DNA of 64,000 bases from Maea johnstoni (lineage: Eukaryota; Annelida; Polychaeta; Spionida; Magelonidae): assembly GCA_963942565.1 (NCBI GenBank), contig OZ012694.1:22738462-22802461 (forward strand). The letters run 5' to 3'. The notes below the pieces were generated by a model. The model was not told the DNA's origin. It was given only the letters and a program-made list of their open reading frames with translations, and searched no databases. Positions 1 through 12,785 of the stretch are shown one piece after another; positions within the stretch are counted from its first letter, which is position 1, and each line of letters begins with the position of its first letter. Position numbers and translations under genes: made by a program.

Positions 1-1959
1 CATATATGTATATATATATAAACATACATACATACATACATACATACATACATACATACATTCATACACACGCACACACACACACAAACACACACACACA
101 CACATTCACTCACTCACACATGTAATGTTCCATGTTCCCCATTTTTGGCTGCAGCCAACAAACCTTGATAATTTGTTTCTCTTGTAGATTTAAGGTAAGT
201 TCTTCATGTAATGTGTTGTTACGGGTCAAATCTAATTAATTTTAGGGCCTCTTTGTTTTCAACTCCCTGAGGAAATGTTACAGAAAACATGCTGGCATGT
301 TTAGTACAATAGGGATAAAAGGCAATTGACAATTGAAAATTCTTGTTCTTGACTATTCCTGTTTGTCTCCTAAGGTCTTACATTCTACTGTACTGATAAC
401 AAGGCCCTAAAATAGCCTTAATTTAGGACTGTAAATTGAATAAATGAATAAATAAATGAAAATATATAAAGGTATATTATTATTTCAAGACATTTTTTTC
501 GCCTTTTGTAGGCTTGTGATTTAACTGTTTGAATTTCAGCCATGTTTTAATCTTGTTTTGATTTATAAGTCAAAATTAAGTGATTTTAGGTGTGGCTTAT
601 AAAAATGGTATTCAACCATTCATGCCCATTATCTGCTAAAGAATAGTCTCTGAAAAAAGCATCTCTTAGAAAATATTTGAAGATGAAATATTAATAAGAA
701 TTTAAATTCTTTCATTCTTGATATTAAGAATGATGGCATACCTTAGAATTGTTTTTAAAAAGCTATAGAATAAGCATTATATCCAAAGTATTGAAGGAGT
801 GTTGTAATTAACATAGTTTTGGGTCACTACTAAAATTGTTAATCTGCTTTTGGTCGCTGTGAGTGTTAATGTGTAAATATGTCTGTAATAATTAATTCAT
901 TTTACAGTGCAGTAATATCACTCAGGTTTTATTTCTGTTTTATGATTAGTGTTGATGACCTCATAATTACCCAGTCATGCTTGCTGTGGCTAAACATGCC
1001 CTGCCCATCATCTTGCTGATATGTTATGTTAGTAACATGCTTATTTCCTATTAGAAAATATATGAAGAAGATCAAATGTCCATCATAATCCCTATGTACC
1101 TACATCCTTCCTTCAAAAGGTTTTGAAGTCAAAGCTATTGTGAGAAGGTGTTAATGTTATACATTTATTTATTTTAATGTATGCCCTAACTAGGTAGACA
1201 CCTGATTTTAATTTTCAATTTGACATGAATCCCATACAAGAAATTGTTTACTCGACATTTTGGTACACATTAGACATCTTCACATAGAAACATTCAGCAT
1301 CACAAAGACTTGATGGCCATAAAACAATATGATTACAAACAATATGATTAAGGTTAAATCTTAGTAAATATTCATTCATCAAGGGATGAACCTGTCACTA
1401 GAGTACGCTGCTTAACATTCGTGAGCCCAAACCATGGTGTAAATGGAAGTGCACTATGAAAAATTTGGTTATATGAGGTAATACCATCATAGTTTCAACT
1501 ATGTAAACAGTGTTTTGTAGTTAGATTGCGAGCATATTTACCCTGGTAGCCCTGAATAGCCTGACAGGACGGGAACTGCCTGAAAGAGTTACCCTAAATA
1601 TTGGGCACCACCCTGTATCTGTACCTGCGTTGGCAGAGACTGTTAAATGTAGAAGATGGTCCCATAAGCTATAAACTATATATCATTTTCACATTAGAGT
1701 CTACCTGAATAGCATTATCACACCTTTGTTCATGGATAACTATCAGCTGTTTTATTGTGGTATATTCTTATCACAACCTTGGTTGATCTTTCCCTATCAA
1801 AGTTACTTTATTCTACTGCGTTCTTCTATATCTGTTATCATTAATTGATTCTAAGCCTGTCTGTTTTAGCCTTGTGCTCCTCGAGAAAGGTGCTTCTATG
1901 TAGCCATTCTGTAAAGAGACTTTACATTTGTTACTTTATGCCTGCCTTTTTCCAGACTT

Positions 1960-3780
1960 TCACCTATAACCCTTAAATCCTAATTTATCCTCCCACATTT
2001 CTCTCCTATTTTTCCATATACATTTCCCTCCTTACTTCTCTTCCCAAAATTACCCCCCTAATTGCTCTCCTAACTAATCCTCCTGAACTTAACCTCCTAT
2101 ATTTCCCTACAATTCCCTCCCTAAATTACCCTTCTTTATTTTCCACCCTCATTCTCTCCTCCTACCTTACCCTCCTACATAAATACATTGCCCTCCTAAC
2201 TTATATTCCTAGTTTTACCTTCAAAATTCCTCCTAATTTTTCCTCCTTCATTTCCCTCCCTGAATTATCCTCCTGTATTTCCTACCTACATTTCTCTCCT
2301 ACCTTACCCTCATGTATTTCCCTCTAGACTTATGCCCCTATATTTTCCTCATTTAACTTCCTCCTAACTTATCCTACATTTCCCTCTGTGAATTATTCTC
2401 CTGTATTTTCCACCTACATTTCTCTCATTCCTTACCCTTCTTTATTTCCCCCTAAACTTATGCTAATATATTTTCCTCCTTCAACTTCCTCCTGACTTAT
2501 CCTCCTACATTTCCTTCCATGAATTATCCTCCTATATTTTCCTCCTCCATTTGTCTCCTAAATCTCACTTTTGCATTCCCCTCCTTCATTTCCCTTCAAA
2601 GTCCTAACTTATCACCCCCACATTTCCTTTCCAAATATTCCTCCTACTTTTCATTCAGGACTTTTCATCCTGCATTTTTTTTATACATTTTCCCCTTTCT
2701 AACATTCCCCTAAAAATGTATTACACTGCATTTTCTTCCTACCTTAATATTCCACATATCCATCCATCTTCATTATATTTTTCCCTTCCCTTTTTCTTCA
2801 TTTCACACCTAAGGCCACTCCAATTTAATTACTTGTCTTACAAGCTTTTTTTGGAAAAATAATCCTGTCAGACTCCAAAAAAAAAGAAAAAAAAAGTCAC
2901 CTTTGGTGTCTTACGGACGAAAGTGGTTTTGAAATTTTCTTTCAGACTCCAAAAAAAAAAAAAAAAAAGTTTTAAGCAAATTCTTTGTAGGGGTGATTCA
3001 ATCAACTACAGGAAGCTATCATTGCTCTAGTAGAGCCTCAGACTTGAGGAGGTATACCTGCCACCCTATAGGTTAATTGATTGATTGATTTTATTTAGTT
3101 GAGAATAGTCTGGTAGAAACGTATCGCTACCAGTCATAGTCGGCAGACTCTAAAAAAAAATTTAAAAATTCAAAAAATTCACATTTTTCAACTTTTTTTT
3201 TATTCCAAAATGGCTCATATCCTACCTCCTTAACTCGTAAGACAAGTAAATAAATTGGAATGGCCTAACTTATATTCCTAGTTTTTCCTTCCAAATTCCT
3301 CTTAGCTTGTCCTCCCACATAAACCTTTATTTTTCCCCTTAAGTTATTCAGTTGTAGTTTCCCTTCTACCTGATTGGACATTTCCCTCTTTTAATACTAC
3401 CTATTTTTCCTTATGATATTTCGCTCTGAATTGTTCTTCTACATTTCCCTATGACATTACCCTTCAAATTATGCGCTTTTATTTTCCTCCTACCTTTATC
3501 CTCATACAATACCTTCTACATCCCATTTCCCTCTAAATCCCCATCCTAATTTTTCCTCCCTACAGTATTCTCTCTAAATTATCCTCATCTGTTCTCCTCC
3601 TACCAACGACATCCTTAACATTTTACTTCTATATTTTCCTCCTACATTAATTGTCCTCTTAACTATGATCCTCCCTAAGTTTCTCCTTTATATTTATTTA
3701 CCTTCCTAACTCATCCTGCTACATTTTCCCCCTTTTGTTCTTCTTTGTCCCTGCATTTTCCTCTTAATCCTTCCATTGCT
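1960..3780. repeat. CT-rich degenerate tandem tract
   Basis: Long pyrimidine-rich run of imperfect repeats built around CCTCCTACATTTCCCTCC-like units, interrupted by the inserted element at 2811-3266. The matching tract in block B is 54965-55770. Confidence 0.75.
2811..3266. mobile_element. MITE with about 30-bp terminal inverted repeats
   Basis: Ends AGGCCACTCCAATTTAATTA and, inverted at the other side, AGGCCATTCCAATTTATTTA. Internal sequence has no coding capacity and contains several poly-A runs. Absent from block B, so it is a separate insertion. The target duplication is unclear. Confidence 0.8.
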
Positions 3781-3978
3781 GAGGCTACCTTCGTCTAATG
3801 CACAAGGATGCAAAGTTTTTTTGAAAACCATTTAAACCCTGTCATGTTGGTATTCATTGGATAGCTTTCGCTAAGCACTCTCAGATGAGTACCCATGAGC
3901 CAGGTTTCAATCATTTTTCAGGGTTTTTTGTGCATCATTTTGTATTGGCCAAATTGGCCACCAGCAGCATAAGGTTTA
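3764..3978 (+). mobile_element. TTAA-type MITE of about 210 bp
   Basis: One of eight copies in this window. Left end TTAA then CCTTCCATTGCTGAGGCTA; right end inverted gives AACCTTATGCTGCTGGTGGC. TTAA flanks suggest a piggyBac-like mobiliser. Shared with block B (55770-55986). Confidence 0.75.
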
Positions 3979-5319
3979 AGATTCCCTTCCACCTCATCCC
4001 TTACAATTCCTCCAACCTTACCCCTGTACATTTCCTATCCACTTTCCCTTGAGGATCATAGTTGTCTGTAGCCTGTTATTAACTCTGAGCTATCACTATC
4101 ACTGTGTCTCTAGTCGACCTTGGAATAAGGTCCAACAAATGTTGAAATTGTAAGTAGGAGCTTGAGTTCACTCTTTGGACATGAATCTGCACTGGCCAAA
4201 AATAGATGCATGTGTTTACTTATCTGGTTTGCCAATGGTTTCAGAATCTCGATGAGAGAATGACTTTGAATATGAATTTTGATTATTATCTTTTATTAAT
4301 AATCTTATTTTTATGATATTGATAAGCTTGTTTTTTGATAATTTACAATTTTGTGTGTACGAGAGATTAAATTTCAATTTTCCATAAATTATGTTAATGA
4401 GGACTTTCCTTCATCATGTTGAAATAGTTTTATTTGCAGTGGTGTCACATGAATTTAGTGTGTTTGTGTTACGAGGCAGCGTGTGCTTTTTTCATAGTGG
4501 GCGCTTTTTCCATCAGGTTTTTATTTTGTCCAGCTTTGCTATTTTTGATCAGCATTTTTGAATTTTACTTTTTTCTTGTTATATACAATGGTGAATGTAG
4601 TCAGCAACACATTTTTCTGTCTCATTTGCATAACCATTTTTAGAAGGGTTGAATTTTTTAGTTTTGTGCATAAATAACTCAAGTATCCTAGTGTACTTTG
4701 AATTGATATGTTAATCTCTATCCTTTTCTTATCATCGCAGGCCCTTCCCACGGTACTGTTCCACTCTAACATCTGTGTTCATGGTGTGCTAACAGATTCA
4801 GATCACATGATAGTCACATGATCTATTCACATGGCTTGGTCACATGACAAGATCACCTGATCAGTTCACATGGCCTGGTCACATGATCAGATCACATGAC
4901 ATAGTCACATTGCCTGTTTTCTGTTCTATCACATGACCTAATGAGCAGATCATATGAATGAGGGTGGAGTTAACACTCAAACACATGGGAAATTTACTGA
5001 ATAAGGCATATAATTAAGAAGTTTTGGTTTAACTATGATTGTTCCTAATCTGCTGTATTTAAGTCACTCTTTTTAATACAAACCTTGACCATGTCAATTA
5101 ACAGAGAAATTTATCTGATGGTCAACCAAATTGAATTAAATTTTCTTTTCTTAGATTTATGTTAATAAATTCTTATTTTAGTAAAGGCAGGTTGGATTTA
5201 AAACTAATTTAAACTTGATTGAATGCTCTGTTCAGTAACCATATTCTGATATGGCCTGGTACACACAATCGCAGCACATTAACTGGTCACATGACCATAG
5301 CACATCCCTTAGTCACATG

Positions 5320-5641
5320 CAGGCACTGACATAAGTACTTGCCTGCTTGCCCCGGCAAGTGAATTTTTGAAAAAAAAGGCTTTCGGGCTAGAACATTTTA
5401 GTTTTCACTTGCCCAAATGGGCAAGCTGATTTATTGAGCAATCTATACATTTTTGTATAGAAAATGGCACAAATACCTAGAAATATGCAAGCAATCATTA
5501 AATCCATTGAAAATAATACATGCCATTCTAGCATATGTTATGACATATTTCAGGCAAGCCAAAAATTTATGTTGGGCAAGTAAAAGTCATTAACTACTTG
5601 CCAGCATGGAAAGTTAGATCTGAAACTTATGTTGGTGCCTG
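5320..5641. mobile_element. Inverted-repeat element, CAGGCAC ends (first of pair)
   Basis: Begins CAGGCACTGACATAAGT and ends with its inverse ACTTATGTTGGTGCCTG. Inside are several CTTGCCC/GGGCAAG inverted motifs. Probable hAT-like MITE from the CAGG ends. Partner in block B is 57322-57642. Confidence 0.72.
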
Positions 5642-5717
5642 TTATAGTACATAGTAGGGCTAGGACGATTGATCGAAAGCTTGATCATCGTGTCCATGCT
5701 ACAAATAGTTGAACCTC

Positions 5718-6137
5718 CAGGCACCGACATAAGTACTTGCCCGCTTGCCCCGGCAAGTGACTTTTTGAAAGAAGGGCCTTCTGGCAAGTATATTTTAGTT
5801 TTCACTTGCCCGAATAGGCAAGTGACTTTTTGAAATAAGGGCTTTTGGACAAGTACATTTTAGTTTTCACTTGCCCGAATGGGCAAGCTGATTTTCTGAA
5901 TACTATACACGTTTCTTTTATAGTGAATGGCCCAAATACCCAGAAATATGCAAACAATGCAACAAAACTGAAAAGAAAATGGTATTCAAATCTTCAAAAC
6001 CATGATAAACAATACATGCCTTTCTAGCATGTGTTATAGCTTATTTCGGGTAAGTCAAAATATATTTTGGGCAAGTCAAAACCATAAGCTACTTGCCCGG
6101 TATGGAAAGTTAGATCTGAAACTTATGTTGGTGCCTA
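5718..6137. mobile_element. Inverted-repeat element, CAGGCAC ends (second of pair)
   Basis: Same family as 5320-5641 and 76 bp away. An extra internal tandem copy (about 60 bp with CACTTGCCCGAATGGGCAAG) makes it longer than its block B partner at 57719-58070. Confidence 0.72.
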
Positions 6138-7847
6138 ACATGACCATAGCATTCCACTGGGTCACATGATAATAACACTTCCCATGGTCACATGACCATT
6201 AATATAGCAGTCAGGGTCACATGATTAATGCACATCACCATGTCACATGATAAAAGCAAATGCTCTGGTCACATGACCATAGCACACCCAAAGGTTACAT
6301 GACCAGAGCACATTACCAGATCTCATGATCATGGCAAATCTCAAGCAGGGTCACATGATCATTAAATTTCCCTGAGTCACCTGATCATAGCACATCACAA
6401 GTAAGGCCATATGCCCACAGCATATCCCAGGATCATGTGATCATAGGATGTATGCCCTAATAACGCTGGTCACATGATCATAGCACAAATGATTATGATT
6501 AATATTCGATCGTTTAGCTGCAACTAATCATCGATCATGAAATTACAACAGATTCCCAACCCTAATAACCCGGTCAAGTGGTCTTAACACATGACCAGGT
6601 CACCTGGTCTTGGTGCATGACCTGGTCACATGACCATAGCACAAGAACATAGCTTATGCCCTGGTCACATGATCTTTGTAAGCATGCACATAAACCAAAT
6701 ACATGACCTTAGCACAGGACCAAATTGCATGACTTATACCAGGCCTAATTCAGTTGATGTCTAACAGATCCATTGTTGCACCAGCATGCAACAATCAAAC
6801 TTGCTGTGCTTTAGGACCTATTGTCTGTTCTCTCGGACATTTTATACAATGGACACTGCTGTTTTTGCGGTATATTCTAAGCAAAGATCTCTAGCTGCTA
6901 GTTTCTCATTCCTCTCCTTTCTATTTCTCATGTTTCTTGCTGGACTTGATGATCTCCAGCCAACACAATCTTAATTCTCCCTCCTGTACATGTACACTTC
7001 ACTATTGCTCTCTACAGTGTTCTTATTAGGAACAGGTGGTTTAGAAGGATGATCATATTTATATGAGCATCTAGCTGTCTCTTCATGTCTCTCGAAACTA
7101 TAAATCTATAAATTCCTGACCTGAAGACTGTATAGTGAGTGTATACAGCAGAAATGTTGCAGCAGTTTGATTAATGTGTATTTTGTCTATCCATGAAGTC
7201 TGCATTTATCAAACTGGGTACCATTATACAGACATCCGATACCCATGTATCGTGTGATACGCTGACTTGATTTCTTGTCATTTAACACTAGTACACAAAA
7301 AATAAACTGCGCATGAACGGCAGCTGCCTGCAGAGCGCATTATTTTATATGCGCAAAGATTAACACGGTATACGGTATACCCCGGGTACATGTAGATCAG
7401 GAACCTCTATGAAGTCTCCCGAGGCCTGCTTCTATCTTCTCACAGCACCAGGTTCTAACTGTAAAATTTGGTGCTGACTTTTCCTAATTGGAGTAGGATG
7501 GTGTTCCTCACTAAAGATATTTGATTCCTGAACCATTTTTGTATCAGTAGCTCGCAAGTTGCATAACCTACATTTATTTCTGATGCTTTTAATGAAAAAA
7601 TACATGCTGCAATGAGCACTGAGTCCTTTGCGCGGTTGTCAATGAGGCAACAACAATGGCATTGTATGTGTGACGCGCTTTAACTTAATTTTTGGGGAAT
7701 CCAAATATGGTCATTTTATCCACATATTTTTAACATTTCAACATCCTGAACATCCATTGGGAATAGCAATTAGGAATTGTTTTTCTTCAATGGTTATTTC
7801 TGCACCACAGTGGTAGAAAATGTTCATTTACACTTCTTGTTTCTATC

Positions 7848-7907
<60 letters not shown>

Positions 7908-7910
<3 letters not shown>

Positions 7911-8247
7911 GGCTCGACATTGGTGCTTGCCCCATTGCCCCGGGCAAGTAGAATTTGTAAATTATAGCTGTGGGGCAAGTGAAAACTGCATCTTGCTTGC
8001 CCCACTGGGAAAGTACATTTTGTATATTTCAAGTTTACTTTTGAGAATGTGTGCAAGTTTCCTGGTCTGCCATCCAAGCAAAATAGCCTTTCACATGCCA
8101 TAACCATGTTCTAATTGGTTTTAAATTAAATATCTAAAATTGTTATATACAATTTTTCAAGGGCAAGTGAAAGTTGGAGTAGGGCAAGTGAAAATTGAAT
8201 CTCACTTGCCCTACGGGGCAAGTCGCTGCAAAAGTTAACGTCGTGCC

Positions 8248-8250
<3 letters not shown>
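7908..8250. mobile_element. hAT-like MITE inside a TA microsatellite
   Basis: Ends CAGGGCTCGACATTGGTGC and, inverted, CAGGGCACGACGTTAACTT, with GGGCAAG motifs inside. Flanked on both sides by TATATATA, consistent with an 8-bp target duplication. Block B has an uninterrupted TA run at this place. Related to the CAGGCAC elements. Confidence 0.8.
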
Positions 8251-8320
<70 letters not shown>

Positions 8321-8741
8321 CAATAACCCCCCCCCCCCCCACCAAGTACTTGTTATTACGGTAACCCTAGAGATATGCGTAACACATTTGTATTTTTGGC
8401 AGCCTTGAGAACAAAGGCTCAAGAACTGTGTGGTATTTCATACACTGCTTATAGTATGTCTGGGGCTTGTGATTGGTGGAAGGCAGGTTACTAAAGAGCA
8501 ATCATGTAATCTACATTCAAACCGCAATCTTTTAAGATAACGAAAATTAAAAACAGGTCATTATATTAATTTTATATTTTGAAATAGCAAAAATAGATCA
8601 AAAGAACACTCATGTCACCACTGTCATTCATATCTTTAAAATAAATATTACCGTGAGAATCTTAACTTAGTTATTCACTTATCTCTGGTGAATGTAATTA
8701 ATCATGGTTATCCATTGTTATCTGTTGTGATTGCTCTGGTG

Positions 8742-9785
8742 TGGTATACAATATACAAATATGACATCCCTGTGTGGTGTACAACAGGAATAACTCCCCC
8801 GAAAGAGGAGTGTCGCCCGAGGGCGTAGCCCGAGGGCGACACTCCTCTCGAGGGGGAGTTATTCCTGTTGTACACCACACAGGGATGTCATATTTGTTTT
8901 ATTATACCGAACAACATACAAAACACAAAAGGGGGAAAATTGACAAACACCAGAGATTTTTGGATAATTACTCTTTTGTTAAAAATTTACAAATTACAAT
9001 AACAGGGATTGTTGCATTGACGCATCAGAGTGAAAGAGAAGCCCCAAAACGTACAACAGGAGAAAATGTTCATTTTGACTCAGAAAAATTTCTGAAAATA
9101 TGAACAAATGAGTCTACTCGATGTTTCGCTTCCTTTTTCAAATAAAATTTGTATCAGAAAACGTTTAAACTGCATTTATTGATACCACCTCTTAATCAAT
9201 ATATGTGCTTATGTATTAGCAAGACACTGAACCTTATTTGTTTGTTTGTACTTTTACTGTCTTTATTAGTTCGAGCAACTCTAACTGTGGTACCGGCCGT
9301 TGTTTAGTATATGCTGTATATTGGCCTCATCACAGTTTTAAGACTCTAACCTAGAGATCCGAGCATTTATAAAATAGCATCTGCGCCAAGAAAACTGGGC
9401 GCTCATATGTATAACTTGAAACACCCCCCAAAACCAGTCACGTTCGTACCATACCTTATTTGTTTGTATACTTCTATCTTTATTTGATAAAAATCCGTTG
9501 CATGGTGCCTGTTAGGCACGATTTTAAATTTGAGGCGGTCAGCCTTGTTGATTTCACGTCGGCGATGGCTGACGTTTGATATGCACGCATGCGCATCGAG
9601 CTCATTGCCCGGTAGAGGTGATTAACATGTTAATCACCTGCTGCATGTTGCCGTGATTAACATGTTAATTCCCTAGCAGTGCAGGACAACAGCCTGTTAC
9701 TAAGTAGTGAGGAAATCATGACGATTTATCCATGGCCCTTGACCAATCAGAATCAAGAATCTTCACGTGAGGTATAATAAATCAT
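8742..9785. mobile_element. About 1-kb insertion of unknown type, block A only
   Basis: Block B runs directly from GTGGTATAC to AATCATTTTAA, while block A has about 1 kb between GTGGTATAC and GGTATAATAAATCATTTTAA. The GGTATA at both borders may be a target duplication of about 9 bp. The foldback hairpin forms its left end; the right part holds the palindrome GGTGATTAACATGTTAATCA. No recognisable protein. Exact ends uncertain. Confidence 0.65.
8755..8897. repeat. Near-perfect foldback hairpin
   Basis: Two arms of about 70 bp: ACAAATATGACATCCCTGTG on the left returns inverted at 8878-8897. The centre is GC-rich (GCCCGAGGGC repeated around GTAGCC). Part of a roughly 1-kb insertion absent from block B. 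Confidence 0.9.
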
Positions 9786-9834
9786 TTTAACTGCTGGGTG
9801 ACACATAACATTAAATGTGGTAATTTCCTCTGGG

Positions 9835-10133
9835 CGGGGGCTTTAATGCGTCCAGCGTGTCATTTGGACACCCAGAACACTGTTTTTGACAGTTTGGACA
9901 CCCAAATTTTTATGTCAGAATTTGCTGATGATGACTTTTCTTAGAAGATGTAGAAGCTGTAGTGTCACTTTTATAAGACACCCAAAGCAGTTACTGGCCT
10001 AAAAAAGCAAAATCTGTTGATATATAGGATTTATTTTATTAGTAGTATGTACTTTGTACCACACTTTGGACACGCAAAAGTCTATGAAACCTTTATTTGG
10101 ACACCCTGTTTCCAAATATTGGCCAAGACTATG
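9835..10133 (-). mobile_element. hAT-like MITE with 8-bp target duplication
   Basis: Flanked by CCTCTGGG at 9827-9834 and 10134-10141. Block B has the single site CCTCTTGG. Inverted copy of the element at 16901-17213. Confidence 0.85.
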
Positions 10134-10910
10134 CCTCTGGGACAACATTTACACATGTTTAGCAGGTTACATGCACTTGCCTGGTTTGTTACTTTTTACA
10201 CGTGTTGTGCTGTCTTGTAGTATTCTTTCTGTTACTATATATTAATATAATACTGTTTCACATTTTCCATCTGTTTCTATGTATCATATGGTTTCACTTC
10301 TTCTTCTTTGAATTACTTTACAGCAAGGGAGACAAGTACCTATCATTTTATATAAGAATATTGCATGCTTTATCCCCAATTTGTATTTTCCTTGAACCCA
10401 TCCCTTTTTTTCTTGCCATCCCCAATCGCCTTATAGAGAACCACATTTCTACCTCCTAAATGCCACTTACTAACCATGATCTTTGGCGATAAGCAGTAGT
10501 TACAAAATTGGCACTCACTCTAAGGTTCAAGACCACTGATGAGGTACTTATGCCATAATAAGGTTAAATGACAGTAGCAAAAATGTTCCATTTTTTCATT
10601 ATGGGCAAGATTAACTTTAACAAAGACTTTTTTTCAAGATATTTTTCATCAATTTTTGGAACTCTTGAATATTTTTTAACCTTATGTATTTTGCAGCAAA
10701 GGCCTTTTACGGTATTGACAATCAGTATGATTTTCCTTGATTGTGCATGACTTAAGCTTATTGTCTTTTTGGACAATACATATTTTACATGCATCTTACT
10801 TGATTTTAAAATAAGCAATTAGAATTTAGCCATATTTTTTTAATCAACCTTTTCGCTCATATATTGTTAATATTGATTAATTTTTTTTTTAACTTTTCCT
10901 AGCATTTTTA

Positions 10911-10985
<75 letters not shown>

Positions 10986-10997
10986 TACTACTACAAA

Positions 10998-11048
<51 letters not shown>

Positions 11049-11079
11049 CACCACCACCACCACCACCACCACCACTACG

Positions 11080-11127
<48 letters not shown>

Positions 11128-11129
11128 TT

Positions 11130-11178
<49 letters not shown>

Positions 11179-11190
11179 TTCTACTACTAG

Positions 11191-11257
<67 letters not shown>
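10911..11257. repeat. ACT/ACC trinucleotide microsatellite, block A
   Basis: About 345 bp of TAC repeats with a CCA stretch in the middle. Block B copy at 61934-62170. Confidence 0.95.
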
Positions 11258-11981
11258 GCCGCTGTGTATGCTTCTGCCATTCAGCTTCTCACCATACCTT
11301 ATTCCTTATCAAGCACCTGTTGGCATCTAAATGCATCTAGCATTTTCTTGATTTGTTTGAAGTGCATCACACTGACTCATTTCTGCAATACCAGACTATG
11401 CAATGTGTCACAGGGTATCAAATAATTTCTTTATTATGGATGTTCCAGTATCATAATTTAGGGGGGGGGGGTGGTTTGGTTCGTACCTGTATAAATGACA
11501 TAACATTAGGACAGATGGTTCCTGACTATGAGAGAAAAAACTAAATCTGAGGGAACAACTTGAAAACGTAGGCATGATGGCGAAAAACTTAAGTCAAATC
11601 TTTTTAGCACAAATTGTTTCAATTTAAATCTGAGATGTGAAGTCCTGCTATTGTGACTGTAGTTTTTTGGTATATTTGTTATTTTGGTAAAGAGATGTGT
11701 TATTGACCTAGAGAAGTGAACATCTTAGTGAGATGTGAATGCTGTTGTTAACATATTTCCCCAGGCCATCTGTTAAGAAACATTCTAAAATTAAAAACGC
11801 CAGATATGAACACATTGTGAGTACATTTTCCCAGCTATCACCCAACCGTTCTCCTGCTACTACAGAAATATGGTGGAAAGCTTTTAAATATGAACACTTT
11901 CAAATATGAACACTTTTCACCTGGCCCAACGGTGTTCAATCTTAAAGGCTTCACAATGCAGAGGAACTATGTTTATATCAA

Positions 11982-12044
11982 CCCATTCATACCCTTATCA
12001 GCCAAAACTGCTACTAGTCAAGTAGATCTCCAGGTATGAAAGGG
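11982..12044. mobile_element. Very short TTAA-type element, block A only
   Basis: About 63 bp with ends CCCATTCATACC and, inverted, CCCTTTCATACC, followed by TTAA at 12045-12048 and preceded by TCAA. Block B has a bare TTAA at the same place. Confidence 0.7.
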
Positions 12045-12129
12045 TTAAACCATAGAAGATAAGTGTTTTCAAGGTCTTGATTTGTTCTTGTTGCTCGAGC
12101 ACATTTTAATATTTCTACATTGCACTGTG

Positions 12130-12785
12130 TGAGATGTATAATTTCCTGATGGTATGCTTGAGAAAGTGGCGCTATCTATAAGATGTGTGATTTCCTGATG
12201 GTATGCTTGGTATAGGTGGTGCCACCTATGAGGTGTATGATTCCCTAATGATATGCTTGAGAAAGTGGCGCCATCTATAAGATGTGTGATTTCCTGATGG
12301 TATGCTTGAGAAAGTGGCGCCATCTATGAGATGTTTGATTACCTAATTATATGCTTGAGAAAGTGGTGCCACCTATGAGGTGTATGATTCCCTAATGATA
12401 TGCTTGAGAAAGTGGCGCCATCTATAAGATGTGTGATTTCCTGATGGTATGCTTGAGAAAGTGGTGCCATCTATGAGATGTTTGATTACCTAATTATATG
12501 CTTGAGAAAGTGGTGCCACCTATGAGGTGTATGATTCCCTAATGATATGCTTGAGAAAGTGGCGCCATCTATAAGATGTGTGATTTCCTGATGGTATGCT
12601 TGAGAAAGTGGTGCCATCTATGAGATGTTTGATTACCTAATTATATGCTTGAGAAAGTGACGCCATCTATGAGATGTATGATTCCCTAATGATATGCTTG
12701 AGAAAGTGGCGCCGCCTATGAGATATATGCATGATTACCTAATGATATGCTTGAGAAAGTGGTGCCATCTATGAGATGTATAATT
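12130..12785. repeat. 49-bp minisatellite with 147-bp higher-order period, block A
   Basis: About 13 units of 49 bp (TATGCTTGAGAAAGTGGCGC core). The variant GAGGTGTATGATTCCCTAAT recurs at spacing of exactly 147 bp (12231, 12378, 12525 by the same base), three units each. Confidence 0.9.

Larger units (their letters stand above)
4800..6700. repeat. Array of TCACATG motifs, block A
   Basis: At least 19 exact TCACATG heptamers in irregular degenerate repeats of the type GGTCACATGACCATAGCACA. Two inverted-repeat elements sit inside. CACATG is an E-box core. Confidence 0.75.

Noticed and set aside
1960-3780. Coding sequence in the CT-rich tract
   Set aside because: The frames are low-complexity, differ between the two blocks and are broken by indels.
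4434-4643. A conserved 69-residue frame also present at 56434
   Set aside because: Both lie at the same place in the duplicated intron blocks and the frames diverge by frameshift; shared ancestry explains the similarity.
5657-6566. A single large hAT element with TAGGGCTAGGACGATTGATC and CCCAACCCTA ends
   Set aside because: Ends look plausible, but no target duplication is seen and the interior is other repeats; not firm enough to call.
10017-10220. Short frames (VTQKSMKPLFGHPVSKYW-like) seen at two loci
   Set aside because: They fall in the two copies of the 300-bp hAT-like MITE and do not resemble any protein.
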